Assembly (NCBI RefSeq): GCF_003696265.1
Contig: NZ_RFFH01000002.1
Location: 124,001-188,000, forward strand
DNA: 64,000 bases
Reading direction: 5' to 3'
From: Nocardia stercoris
Lineage (GTDB): Bacteria > Actinomycetota > Actinomycetes > Mycobacteriales > Mycobacteriaceae
Below, one piece after another: positions 1-8,301 of this stretch; position 1 is the first letter of the stretch; every line of letters starts with the position of its first letter. Position numbers and translations under genes: made by a program. The notes below the pieces were generated by a model that ran no database searches, had not been told where the DNA came from, and saw only the letters and a program-made list of their open reading frames with translations.

Positions 1-1574
1 ATCTGACCCTCGCGGAGGGCGCGGTGCTGGCCTCGGTGATTCGCACCCCGTCCCTGCTGGACCCGGAGACCCACCACGATCAACTGGTGGCCCGCTGGAA
101 CTACGTGCTCGACGGCATGGTCACCATGGGCAAGCTGACACCGGATCAGCGTGCCGCACAACAGTTCCCGAACATCATCGGCCCATCGGCGCTCGACGAC
201 GCGACCCACACCCCGAACGGGCTGATCCGCACCCGGGTGCTCGACGAGATGCGGGCCGCCGGCATCACCGACGACGAAATCAACACCGGCGCACTGCGAA
301 TCACCACCACGATCGACCGCCGCGCCCAGCAGGCCGCCGTGGACGCCGTGCACAGCACCCTCGACAACCAACCGCCCGACCTGCGCACCGCAGTGGTGTC
401 GATCGACCCCAGAACCGGTGCGGTGCGGGCCTATTACGGCGGTGACGACGGCGTCGGCTACGACTTCGCGCAGGCGCCGTTGCAGACCGGGTCCTCGTTC
501 AAGACGTTCGCGGTGCTGGCCGCCGTCCAACAGAACGTGCCGCTGTCCTATCAGCTCGACAGCGGTCCGATCACGGTGAACGGCGTGAGCGTCAGCAACG
601 TGGGCAACGAGACCTGCGGAACCTGTTCGCTGGCAGAGGCTTTCAAGCGTTCGCTCAACACCAGCTTCTACCGGCTGACCGAGACCGTGGGCCCGCAGGC
701 GGTCGCGGACGCCGCCCACGCCGCCGGGATCCCGGAACGGATCCCCGGCGTCGCGGGCACCTCGCTGACGGATTCGGACACCGGTACGCCGTCCCCGTCG
801 ATCGCGCTGGGCGTGTACTCGGTCCGGCCGATCGACATGGCCTCGGCCTACGCGACGCTGGCCGCCTCCGGCATGTACCACTCGCCGTACTTCGTGCAGA
901 AGGTGGTGACCGGTGACGGCCGGGTACTGCTGGACCACGGAAACCCGGCCGGCACCCTGCGGGTGACCGCGGCGGCCGCCGACACCACCACACACGCGAT
1001 GCTGCCGATCGCCGGCTACTCCAACGGCCACGACCTGGCCGGCCGGCCCTCGGCCGCCAAGACCGGCACCACCCAGCTCGGGGACACCGGCGCCGACAAG
1101 GACGCCTGGATGATCGGTTTCACGCCGTCGCTGTCCACCGCGGTGTGGATCGGAACCGAACAGCCGCAAGCGATCACGACCCGCTGGGGTGGCCCGATCT
1201 ACGGTTCCGGGCTGCCCGCCGACATCTGGAAGCGGACCATGGACGGCGCCCTGGCCGACAGCCCGGTCGAACAGTTCGCGCAGCCAACCGACCCGCCGCT
1301 GTTGCTCGACCCGGGCCCGCCCCCGCCGGGCGAGGCCCCGGCCCCACCGGCGCCCGCACCGGCCTGGTCCGGTCCGGACCCGTCCGCGATCGGGCCCGCC
1401 GCCCCGGCACCCGCTCCCGCGCCGCAACAGGCCCCGCTGCGCGGCGGCCCGTTCGACACACCGGACCCGGGTCCCCCGCCGGAGGACCCGGCGCCGGGCC
1501 TGTTGGTACCGCCGCCGAACACGCCCCGGGAGGTGCAGATCCTGCCCGGACTGACCATTCAGCTGCCGGGCTGA
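1..1574 (+). CDS. Bifunctional penicillin-binding protein (PBP1A type), 5' end outside the window
   Basis: C-terminal part of a class A penicillin-binding protein; the frame is open to the window edge (codons from base 3 read LTLAEGAVLASV, the end of a transglycosylase domain), so the true start lies upstream. The transpeptidase module is complete: SSFK (nucleophile Ser and Lys) at bases 492-503, SLN at 651-659, KTG at 1059-1067. The last ~100 residues are a Pro/Ala-rich tail. It should cross-link peptidoglycan outside the membrane. It is closely similar, block by block, to the full-length PBP at 5405-8290 and looks like its paralogue. Confidence 0.93.
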   Translation, partial: LTLAEGAVLASVIRTPSLLDPETHHDQLVARWNYVLDGMVTMGKLTPDQRAAQQFPNIIGPSALDDATHTPNGLIRTRVLDEMRAAGITDDEINTGALRITTTIDRRAQQAAVDAVHSTLDNQPPDLRTAVVSIDPRTGAVRAYYGGDDGVGYDFAQAPLQTGSSFKTFAVLAAVQQNVPLSYQLDSGPITVNGVSVSNVGNETCGTCSLAEAFKRSLNTSFYRLTETVGPQAVADAAHAAGIPERIPGVAGTSLTDSDTGTPSPSIALGVYSVRPIDMASAYATLAASGMYHSPYFVQKVVTGDGRVLLDHGNPAGTLRVTAAAADTTTHAMLPIAGYSNGHDLAGRPSAAKTGTTQLGDTGADKDAWMIGFTPSLSTAVWIGTEQPQAITTRWGGPIYGSGLPADIWKRTMDGALADSPVEQFAQPTDPPLLLDPGPPPPGEAPAPPAPAPAWSGPDPSAIGPAAPAPAPAPQQAPLRGGPFDTPDPGPPPEDPAPGLLVPPPNTPREVQILPGLTIQLPG

Positions 1575-2058
1575 CATGGAATTGCCGAACCGATTCTCGA
1601 ACTGGCGCGGATGCGCAATCCCGGCGGCACCGGCGGACAGAAAGTGTCACCCGCGCAGGCGCGAACAGCGGTGGCCCGGTGAAACCGGGTCACGCTGACG
1701 CGCAATGGCGTGTTCGGTCCGCCGCCTGACCGGTCAGAGCCTGTTTTGTGACGAAGTGAATCCTCGTTATGCGGCCACTGTCCGGCCCGCGCCGATAGGG
1801 TAGGGCGCACGCCCCCGGGTGCCGGAGTTGTGAAACAGGGATATGAAACTGAACACTATTCGGGGCGGGCCGCTGTGGAGTGATAGTGGATGGATGCGGG
1901 AGGATAGGCGCAGTGATCGACCAACGGGACGCCCCGATCGGATCTGCCGCCCGCAACCGCAGTAGATCCGATCAGGCACCGCTGGCAGCAAAGTGGGTGA
2001 CCGGACCGAGTGGCATCGGGCGGCCCGCCACACCGCACGAGACTTAGGGGCGACACCG
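1575..2058. other. 484-bp gene-free stretch
   Basis: No convincing gene. It holds a hairpin right after the PBP gene (1671-1693) and a 10-bp inverted repeat, gatcggatct at 1936-1945 and agatccgatc at 1964-1973, about 85 bases before the next start. The repeat may be an mRNA stem or an operator for the following GyrI-like pair. Composition is slightly less GC-rich around 1740-1920, consistent with a promoter zone. Confidence 0.5.
1671..1693 (+). terminator. Hairpin downstream of the partial PBP gene
   Basis: The sequence gtggcccggt-gaa-accgggtcac folds into a 10-bp stem with one mismatch and a 3-base loop. There is no T-tract, as is common for actinobacterial terminators, so this is a tentative call. 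Confidence 0.4.
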
Positions 2059-2520
2059 GTGGATTTCGAAATCGTCGAGCGCCCGGAGACGCTGGTCGCC
2101 GGAACTGTGCTCCGCAGCCCGGCACTGGCGGTCGAGGGCCCGCGCAGACAGCGCGTGGAGGACGCCTGGAAAGCGCAGCTGACCCGGACCATGCCGGGAC
2201 CTCCGGCGACCGCGTACGTGGATCACGCGCCGGAGATCGGCTCGTATCTGACCCACATCATCGGCTACCGCTGCGAGTCGCTGGACGATCTGGAGCCCGG
2301 CGACGTCCTGGCCCGGGTGCCCGGCGGCACCTTCGCCAAGTTCGTCACCGGTGGCGACAATCTCGGTGACGCCATCGTCTCGGTCTGGCGTTCGGTCTGG
2401 GACCTCGAAGCCGCCGGCACCATCACCCGTGCGTACACCGGAGATTTCGAACGGTATCCCGACGCCCGCACGGTCGAGATCTACGTCGCGGTGGAAACCG
2501 GCGACGAGGGCGACAGGTAG
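2059..2520 (+). CDS. GyrI-like / effector-binding-domain protein, copy 1
   Basis: A 153-residue protein of the GyrI-like small-molecule-binding (AraC effector-binding) fold. It has no DNA-binding domain, so it would be a free-standing ligand-binding or adaptor protein. The GTG at 2059 is chosen because the first residues (VDFEIV) match the start of the next gene and an aggggc box lies 7-8 bases upstream; an in-frame upstream extension to 1993 has no such support. Shared landmarks with the neighbour are an LEPGDVLARVPGG/LDTGDVLTRVPAG block, a FAKFV/YAKFV block and an AAGTITR block. The two genes form a pair with a 9-bp gap. The ligand is unknown. Confidence 0.75.
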   Translation: MDFEIVERPETLVAGTVLRSPALAVEGPRRQRVEDAWKAQLTRTMPGPPATAYVDHAPEIGSYLTHIIGYRCESLDDLEPGDVLARVPGGTFAKFVTGGDNLGDAIVSVWRSVWDLEAAGTITRAYTGDFERYPDARTVEIYVAVETGDEGDR

Positions 2521-2529
2521 GAACGACAC

Positions 2530-2955
2530 GTGGACTTCGAGATCGTCTCCATTCCCGGCAGCCTGGTGGGCGGCCTGACCGTGCCGCTGGCGGGCCGTGA
2601 GGTCACTGCCCGCGACCTGGACCTGGTCAATTTCACTTGGGACCGCTATCTGGCCCGGGAGAAGCCGGTCCCGCGGATCGCGGCCTACATCGGCCAGGAC
2701 GACCACGCGGTGGCCGTGCTGGGTTACGAGCTGGAGGGGCTGGACCAGCTCGACACCGGCGACGTGCTGACCCGGGTACCGGCCGGCCGCTACGCCAAGT
2801 TCGTGGTCTCCGACAAGCCGTACGACCTGCTGCGCACGGCGTGGGCGCAGGTCGCCAAGGCGGAGGCCGCGGGCACCATCACCCGCTCGCACGTCGCTGA
2901 GATCGAGCGCTACACCGGGCCGACGTCGGTCGAGGTGTACGTCTCCCTGGACTAA
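2530..2955 (+). CDS. GyrI-like / effector-binding-domain protein, copy 2
   Basis: A 141-residue single-domain GyrI-like protein, tandem paralogue of the gene before it, with GTG start and taggaacg as ribosome-binding site. The central GDVLTRVPAGRYAKFVV segment and C-terminal VEVYVSLD strand match the fold of AraC-type effector-binding domains. With no HTH it is probably a cytosolic ligand binder; function is inferred from fold similarity only. It converges on ino1, with a strong bidirectional hairpin between them. Confidence 0.75.
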   Translation: MDFEIVSIPGSLVGGLTVPLAGREVTARDLDLVNFTWDRYLAREKPVPRIAAYIGQDDHAVAVLGYELEGLDQLDTGDVLTRVPAGRYAKFVVSDKPYDLLRTAWAQVAKAEAAGTITRSHVAEIERYTGPTSVEVYVSLD

Positions 2956-3099
2956 GCTCGCCCGCCTCTCCGCGTTTCTTGCGGGCGGCTGAGAGCCGTC
3001 GGCTGTTTCGTATCCGTGCCTACGGTGCGTAGCGATCCAGTTCGGGCGTACCCGCCGAGTTACCCGGCCCGCACGAGATCAGTTGTCCTGAAACGTCGG

Positions 3100-3126
3100 A
3101 GCCGACCGGGTAGGTCCCGGTCGGCT
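3100..3126. terminator. Bidirectional terminator hairpin between the GyrI pair and ino1
   Basis: Perfect 11-bp stem agccgaccggg / cccggtcggct with a 5-base loop, placed between two convergent genes. No T-run on either side. Confidence 0.7.
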
Positions 3127-3146
3127 TCCGTACTGACGTGCTGTAG

Positions 3147-4250
3147 TCAGTCTGCGTCGATGATGAAGGCTTCGAGCTGGGCGCGCGCGATGTCGTCCGC
3201 GATCTGCTGGGGCGGGGACTTCATCAGGTAGGCCGAGGCCGGGATGACCGGGCCGCCCAGGCCACGGTCCTTGGCGATCTTGGCCGCCCGCACCGCGTCG
3301 ATGATGATGCCCGCCGAGTTCGGCGAGTCCCACACCTCGAGCTTGTACTCCAGGTTCAGCGGCACGTCACCGAAGGCGCGGCCCTCGAGCCGGACGTACG
3401 CCCACTTGCGGTCGTCGAGCCACTCCACGTAGTCCGAGGGGCCGATGTGCACGTTGCGGTCGTGCACCTTGCCCGACAGCGGGCCGTTCAGGTTGGAGGT
3501 GACGGCCTGGGTCTTGGAGACCTTCTTCGACTCCAGACGCTCCCGTTCGAGCATGTTCTTGAAGTCCATGTTGCCGCCGACGTTCAGCTGGTAGGTGCGG
3601 TCCAGCACCACGCCGCGGTCTTCGAACAGCTTGGCCATCACGCGGTGGGTGATGGTGGCACCGACCTGCGATTTGATGTCGTCGCCGACGATCGGCACGC
3701 CCGCGTCGGCGAACTTCTTCGCCCACACCGGGTCCGAGGCGATGAACACCGGCAGCGCGTTGACGAACGCGACGCCCGCGTCGATGGCGCACTGGGCGTA
3801 GAACTTGTCCGCTTCCTCGGAACCCACCGGCAGGTAGGACACCAGGACGTCGACCTCGGCGGCCTTCAGGGCGGCGACGACGTCGACCGGGTCGGCCTCG
3901 GACAGTTCGATGGTCTGCGCGTAGTACTTGCCGATGCCGTCGAGGGTCGGGCCGCGCTGGACGGTGACACCGGACGGCGGCACGTCGGCGATCTTGATGG
4001 TGTTGTTCTCGCTGGCGTTGATCGCGTCGGCGAGGTCGAAACCGACCTTCTTGGCGTCGACATCGAACGCGGCGACGAATTTGACGTCCCGCACGTGGTA
4101 GGCGCCGAACTTGACGTGCATCAGGCCGGGGACGCTGGAGTTCTCGTCCGCGTCCTTGTAGTACTGCACACCCTGAACCAGCGACGAGGCGCAGTTACCG
4201 ACGCCGACGATGGCGACGCGAATCTCGCCGCCGGGTTTGTTCTCACTCAT
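3147..4250 (-). CDS. ino1: myo-Inositol-1-phosphate synthase
   Basis: Converts glucose 6-phosphate to 1L-myo-inositol 1-phosphate with NAD, the committed step to phosphatidylinositol, PIMs, lipoarabinomannan and mycothiol. It has 367 residues, the mycobacterial length. An N-terminal Rossmann motif ([16 protein letters not shown]) and the [25 protein letters not shown] and LNVGGNMDF blocks are typical of the enzyme. The ATG at 4250 (MSENKPG) has a gaaggaag box upstream. It overlaps the upstream padR gene by 8 bases, the same order as Rv0047c-Rv0046c, so the two are very likely co-transcribed and possibly co-regulated by the PadR protein. Confidence 0.97.
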   Translation of the reverse strand: MSENKPGGEIRVAIVGVGNCASSLVQGVQYYKDADENSSVPGLMHVKFGAYHVRDVKFVAAFDVDAKKVGFDLADAINASENNTIKIADVPPSGVTVQRGPTLDGIGKYYAQTIELSEADPVDVVAALKAAEVDVLVSYLPVGSEEADKFYAQCAIDAGVAFVNALPVFIASDPVWAKKFADAGVPIVGDDIKSQVGATITHRVMAKLFEDRGVVLDRTYQLNVGGNMDFKNMLERERLESKKVSKTQAVTSNLNGPLSGKVHDRNVHIGPSDYVEWLDDRKWAYVRLEGRAFGDVPLNLEYKLEVWDSPNSAGIIIDAVRAAKIAKDRGLGGPVIPASAYLMKSPPQQIADDIARAQLEAFIIDAD

Positions 4251-4779
4251 GGCCGGTTCTTCCTTCTTTCTCCGCGGCAATCAATTCGTTGAGCCAGCGC
4301 ACTTCGCGCTCGCTTGATTCCAGACCCAGCTGGTGGAGCTGGCGGGTGTAGCGGTCGAAGGTTCCGCTGGCTCGTTTCACGGCCTCGCGCAATCCCTCTC
4401 GACGCTCCTCCACCTGCCTGCGCCGGCCTTCGAGGATTCGCATCCTGGCCTCGGCCGGGGTGCGGCCGAAGAACGCCAGGTGCACACCGAAGCCGTCGTC
4501 GGTGTAGTTCTGCGGGCCGGTGTCGGCGAGCAGTTCGCCGAAGCGGACCCGACCGGCGTCGGTGAGCTGGTAGACCCGGCGGGCCCGGCGGGTCATGGAC
4601 AGGCCGTCGGGCACCTCCTCGGCGATCAGTCCGTCGGCCTGCATGCGCCGCAGGGTGGGGTAGAGCGACCCGTAGGAGAAGGCCCGAAACGGTCCGAGCA
4701 GGCCGGTGAGCCGTTTGCGCAGCTCGTAGCCGTGCATCGACGTGTCCAGGAGCAGCCCGAGGATCGCGAGTTCGAGCAT
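4243..4779 (-). CDS. PadR family transcriptional regulator (Rv0047c-like)
   Basis: A 178-residue protein with a PadR-type winged helix at residues ~1-85 ([20 protein letters not shown] start) and a C-terminal coiled-coil dimerisation region rich in Arg/Glu. The ATG at 4779 fits PadR starts and lies 9-11 bases after a GGAGG; the upstream GTG at 4791 would overlap that box. It is first in an operon with ino1 and diverges from the DUF5318 gene. The 13-bp palindrome at 4840-4852 in the divergent gap is a plausible auto-operator. Effector and full target set are unknown. Confidence 0.9.
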   Translation of the reverse strand: MLELAILGLLLDTSMHGYELRKRLTGLLGPFRAFSYGSLYPTLRRMQADGLIAEEVPDGLSMTRRARRVYQLTDAGRVRFGELLADTGPQNYTDDGFGVHLAFFGRTPAEARMRILEGRRRQVEERREGLREAVKRASGTFDRYTRQLHQLGLESSEREVRWLNELIAAEKEGRTGHE

Positions 4780-4839
4780 TTCGGGCGCCACCTCCTGACT
4801 GTTCTCTCCACACCTAACCGATGGATACGACAGACACTA

Positions 4840-4852
4840 TATCGGAGCGATA
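4840..4852. promoter_or_regulatory. Palindrome TATCG-N3-CGATA, candidate PadR operator
   Basis: Perfect inverted repeat tatcg-gag-cgata in the 135-bp gap between the divergent padR-ino1 operon and the DUF5318 gene. PadR proteins usually repress their own promoter, so this is the best operator candidate; no binding data are available. Confidence 0.45.
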
Positions 4853-4914
4853 CATCTGATGCAGCGTTGTTCACACCACGACCCGCTGGGGGCGCGGGCA
4901 AGTACTCTGGGGGC

Positions 4915-5325
4915 GTGCGAATTCAGCGGCAGGTGGTCGACTACGCGCTCCGGCGCCGGTCGCTGCTGGCCGACGTCTACGCGGGACGGGTGGATGTCGG
5001 CGAGGTATGCGACGCCAACCCCTACCTGCTCCGGGCGGCCAAATTCCATGGTCGCGGCAGTGATGTCACCTGCCCCATCTGCCGTAAAGAGCAGCTCACC
5101 CAGGTCTCCTGGGTGTACGGGGAGGGCCTGGGTCCGGCCGCCGGATCCGCCCGCGCCCCCGAGGAACTGCAGCGGATGGCGGAGACCCGCGAGGAGTTCA
5201 CGGTGCACGTCGTGGAAGTGTGCCGGACCTGCAGCTGGAACCATCTGGTGCAGTCCTACGTGCTGGGCCGGACCCCGACGCCCACCCGGCGTCGCAGCGG
5301 CACCCGCCGGACTGCTGCGGAATGA
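4915..5325 (+). CDS. DUF5318 protein (Rv0049-like), zinc-ribbon type
   Basis: Conserved 136-residue mycolata protein of unknown function. Two Cys pairs, CPIC (residues ~60-63) and CRTC (~102-105), suggest a bound zinc. The start is the GTG at 4915 (VRIQRQVVDYALRRRS), matching the homologue's usual N-terminus. No Shine-Dalgarno box is obvious, and tactct about 10 bases upstream could be a -10 element, so the transcript may be almost leaderless. It precedes the PBP gene as in M. tuberculosis, which hints at a cell-envelope link but no activity. Confidence 0.88.
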   Translation: MRIQRQVVDYALRRRSLLADVYAGRVDVGEVCDANPYLLRAAKFHGRGSDVTCPICRKEQLTQVSWVYGEGLGPAAGSARAPEELQRMAETREEFTVHVVEVCRTCSWNHLVQSYVLGRTPTPTRRRSGTRRTAAE

Positions 5326-5404
5326 CGGGACCCGCGGATATATCTGGTGAGCGGGCGCGTGCACACCGTTGTGATCGCTCGCCTGCTGCCGACTCGATCA
5401 AGTT

Positions 5405-8290
5405 ATGGAGAACGTTCCTGTGACTTCGCCCTACGACGACGGGCCGCACGGTGGCCGCATTCCGCGCGCACCGCAGGGGCCGGGAGGACAGCCGCAACGA
5501 CCGGCCGGTCCCCCACCGGGACGTTCGATGCCGTACCGCCCGGACGAGACCCAGCGCGCTGGCGGCCCCGCCCCGCGCGGTCCCGGCGGCATGCCGCCGC
5601 GGGGGCCACAGGGCGGCGACCCGCGCGGACCGCAAGGCGGCGATCGACGCGGCCCACAGGGCGGCGATCCGCGCGGCCCACAGGGCGGTGACCGGCGCGG
5701 GCCGCAAGGCGACTACCCCCGTCGGCCGCAAGGCGACTACCCGCGTGGACCGCAGGGCGATCCGCAGCGGCGGCCCGCACCGCGCCCCGGCGACACCGGC
5801 GCCCAGTCCAACATGCCGATGGACGACTCGACCCGCCGCGTCATGGGCTCGCTGAGCGAGGCCGTCGCCCAGCGTGGACAGCGCCCCGGTGGCCGGCCCG
5901 GCGATCCGAGCCGTCCCGGTGATCCGAACCGCCCCGGCGCCGGCTCGCGACCGGCGACCGGATCCCAGCGCGCCGTCGGCCCCGGGCAGCGTGTCGGCGG
6001 TCCGCCCAACCGGCCGCCGAACGGGCGGCGCGGCACCGGCGGTGGTGGCGGCGACGGCCGCGGCCCGGCCTGGCTGCGGAACTTCAAATGGAAGTACGTG
6101 CGCCGCGCGGCATACGTGTTCTTCGCGCTGCTCATCATCATTCCGAGCACGGTGTTCCTGGTCGCCTACAACACGGTGTCGGTGCCCCGGCCGGGCGACC
6201 TGAAGAACAGTCAGACCGCGACCGTCCTCGCGGCCGACAACACCACGGTGATCAGCAAAATCGTTCCGCCGCAAGGCAACCGGACCGATGTGACGATCGA
6301 CCAGATCCCGCCGCACGTGCGCAACGCCGTGATCGCGGCCGAGGACCGGTCCTTCTACACCAACCCGGGTTTCTCGGTCGGCGGCTTCGCCCGCGCGTTC
6401 CGCGACAACCTGCTGGGCAAGGAGAGCGCCGGTGGTGGTTCCACCATCACCCAGCAGTACGTGAAGAACGCGATGGTCGGTAACGAGCACTCGCTGACCC
6501 GAAAGATGCACGAGCTGGTCATCTCCGCGAAGATGGCCCGGTCGTGGAGCAAGGACGACATCCTCGTCGCCTACCTCAACACCATTCCGTTCGGCCGCGG
6601 GTCGTTCGGCATCGACGCCGCCGCACACGTCTACTTCAACAAGAAGGTCCAGGACCTGACCGTCGAAGAGGGCGCGATGCTGGCCGCCACGATCCAGCAG
6701 CCCTACGGTCTCGACCCGGAGCACAACCTCAAGGGCGCGCAGGAACGCTGGAACTACGTCCTCGACGGCATGGTCTCAATGGGCAACCTGCCCTCGGCCG
6801 ACCGGGCGAAGATGCAGTACCCGGAGGTGCGCTCGTCCGCGGACGTCGACAACGAGCCGGGCAGCGGCACGGGGCCCGAGGGGCACATCAAGACCCAGGT
6901 GATGAACGAGCTGTCCGCCGCCGGGATCACCGACACCCAGATCAGCACCCTGGGCCTGCAGATCACCACCACCATCGACCCGCAGGCCCAGCAGGCCGCG
7001 CTCGACGCCGTCCACAAATACAGCGACGGCGAGCGCGAGGACAACCGGTACGCGGTGGTGTCGATCGACCCCAAGACCGGTGGCGTGAAGGCGTACTACG
7101 GCGGCGAGAACGGTGTCGGCCTGGACTACGCCAACTCCCCGGAGCAGACCGGTTCGACCGCGAAGGTCTGGGGTCTGGCCACCAATCTCGAACTGGGCAA
7201 ACCGCTTTCGGAGATGTACGACAGTTCCACGGTCAACGACCACGGCATCCAGATCACCAACGTGGAGGGCGAGGGCTGCGGTACCTGCACCATCGCCCAG
7301 GCGCTGAAGATGTCGCTGAACACCAGCTTCATCCGCATGGAGATGGCCATGCAGCCGGCCAACAGCGGCGCCCAGAAGATCGCCGACATGGCGCACAAGC
7401 TGGGTATCCCGGAGACCATTCCGGGCATGGAAGGCAAGACGCTGCAGAACGCCGACGGCGGCGTGAACGACGGTGTGGTGCTGGGTGAGTACACGGTGCG
7501 CCCGATCGACATCGCCTCCACCTACGCGACGATCGCCAACTCCGGCATGTACCACGCGGTCCACTTCGTGCAGAAGGTCGTCGCGGCCGACGGTCAGGTG
7601 CTGCTCGACCGTGGCACACCCACCGGTGAGCAGCGGGTGTCGGCCGCGGTGGCCGACAACGTGATCGACGCGATGCGGCCGATCGCCGGCTGGTCGAACC
7701 ACCACGATCTGGCCGGTGGCCGCCCGTCCGGCGCCAAGACCGGTACCACGCAGTACGGGACCGGCGGTGACGCCGGCGCCGACCAGGACGCCTGGATGAT
7801 CGGGTTTACCCCGTCGCTGGCCACCGCGGTCTGGATCGGGCACGACACCCCGGCACCGCTGAAGACCGCCAGCGGCGGGCCGATGTACGGTTCGCAGCTG
7901 CCGTCGGACATCTGGAAGGCCACGATGGACGGCGCGCTCAAGGGCACGCCGGTCGAGCAGTTCCCGAAGCCCGCCGCCATCGCCGGCCAGGCCGGTGTGC
8001 CGTCGTGGTCGACGCCGTACACACCGCCGGCGACGCAGAATCCGCTGGTCCCGCAGTTCGTTCCGAGCATGGTTCCCGGACCGCCCGGGCCGTTCGGCCT
8101 GCCCGGTGTGCCGCAGGTGACGATGGTGCCGAACCCGGCCTGGACGCCTGCGCCCGCTCCCGATCCCAACCAGCCGAGCGGACCGGCACCCGGCCAGCCG
8201 ATGGCCACCACCGACCCCGCGGCACCGGGTGCCGCACCCGGTGGAAATCCGGCAGCCGGGACACCCCCGGGGAACCGCAACGGCAGGTAG
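5405..8290 (+). CDS. ponA: Bifunctional penicillin-binding protein 1A (PonA1-like)
   Basis: A 961-residue class A PBP that polymerises and cross-links peptidoglycan. Residues 1-225 form a cytoplasmic Pro/Arg/Gly-rich region with tandem GPQGGDPR-like repeats (~60-125). One membrane helix lies at ~231-253. The GT51 transglycosylase follows, with the catalytic Glu in AEDRSF at 313 and GGGSTITQQY at ~343-352. The transpeptidase domain has STAK at 584-587, SLN at 637-639 and KTG at 778-780. A Pro-rich tail of ~110 residues ends the protein. ATG at 5405 follows tatggag with a weak ribosome site. Position after DUF5318 and before the GT87-like gene matches Rv0050. Confidence 0.96.
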   Translation: MENVPVTSPYDDGPHGGRIPRAPQGPGGQPQRPAGPPPGRSMPYRPDETQRAGGPAPRGPGGMPPRGPQGGDPRGPQGGDRRGPQGGDPRGPQGGDRRGPQGDYPRRPQGDYPRGPQGDPQRRPAPRPGDTGAQSNMPMDDSTRRVMGSLSEAVAQRGQRPGGRPGDPSRPGDPNRPGAGSRPATGSQRAVGPGQRVGGPPNRPPNGRRGTGGGGGDGRGPAWLRNFKWKYVRRAAYVFFALLIIIPSTVFLVAYNTVSVPRPGDLKNSQTATVLAADNTTVISKIVPPQGNRTDVTIDQIPPHVRNAVIAAEDRSFYTNPGFSVGGFARAFRDNLLGKESAGGGSTITQQYVKNAMVGNEHSLTRKMHELVISAKMARSWSKDDILVAYLNTIPFGRGSFGIDAAAHVYFNKKVQDLTVEEGAMLAATIQQPYGLDPEHNLKGAQERWNYVLDGMVSMGNLPSADRAKMQYPEVRSSADVDNEPGSGTGPEGHIKTQVMNELSAAGITDTQISTLGLQITTTIDPQAQQAALDAVHKYSDGEREDNRYAVVSIDPKTGGVKAYYGGENGVGLDYANSPEQTGSTAKVWGLATNLELGKPLSEMYDSSTVNDHGIQITNVEGEGCGTCTIAQALKMSLNTSFIRMEMAMQPANSGAQKIADMAHKLGIPETIPGMEGKTLQNADGGVNDGVVLGEYTVRPIDIASTYATIANSGMYHAVHFVQKVVAADGQVLLDRGTPTGEQRVSAAVADNVIDAMRPIAGWSNHHDLAGGRPSGAKTGTTQYGTGGDAGADQDAWMIGFTPSLATAVWIGHDTPAPLKTASGGPMYGSQLPSDIWKATMDGALKGTPVEQFPKPAAIAGQAGVPSWSTPYTPPATQNPLVPQFVPSMVPGPPGPFGLPGVPQVTMVPNPAWTPAPAPDPNQPSGPAPGQPMATTDPAAPGAAPGGNPAAGTPPGNRNGR

Positions 8291-8301
8291 CCTCGGATGC
8301 C

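Noticed and set aside
1936..1973. Riboswitch in front of the GyrI-like pair
   Set aside because: Only a single 10-bp hairpin is present, with none of the conserved blocks of known riboswitches.
5600..5770. Repetitive DNA resembling a short tandem array
   Set aside because: It encodes the in-frame GPQGGDPR-type repeats of the PBP N-terminus, so it is a coding repeat and not a CRISPR or VNTR outside a gene.
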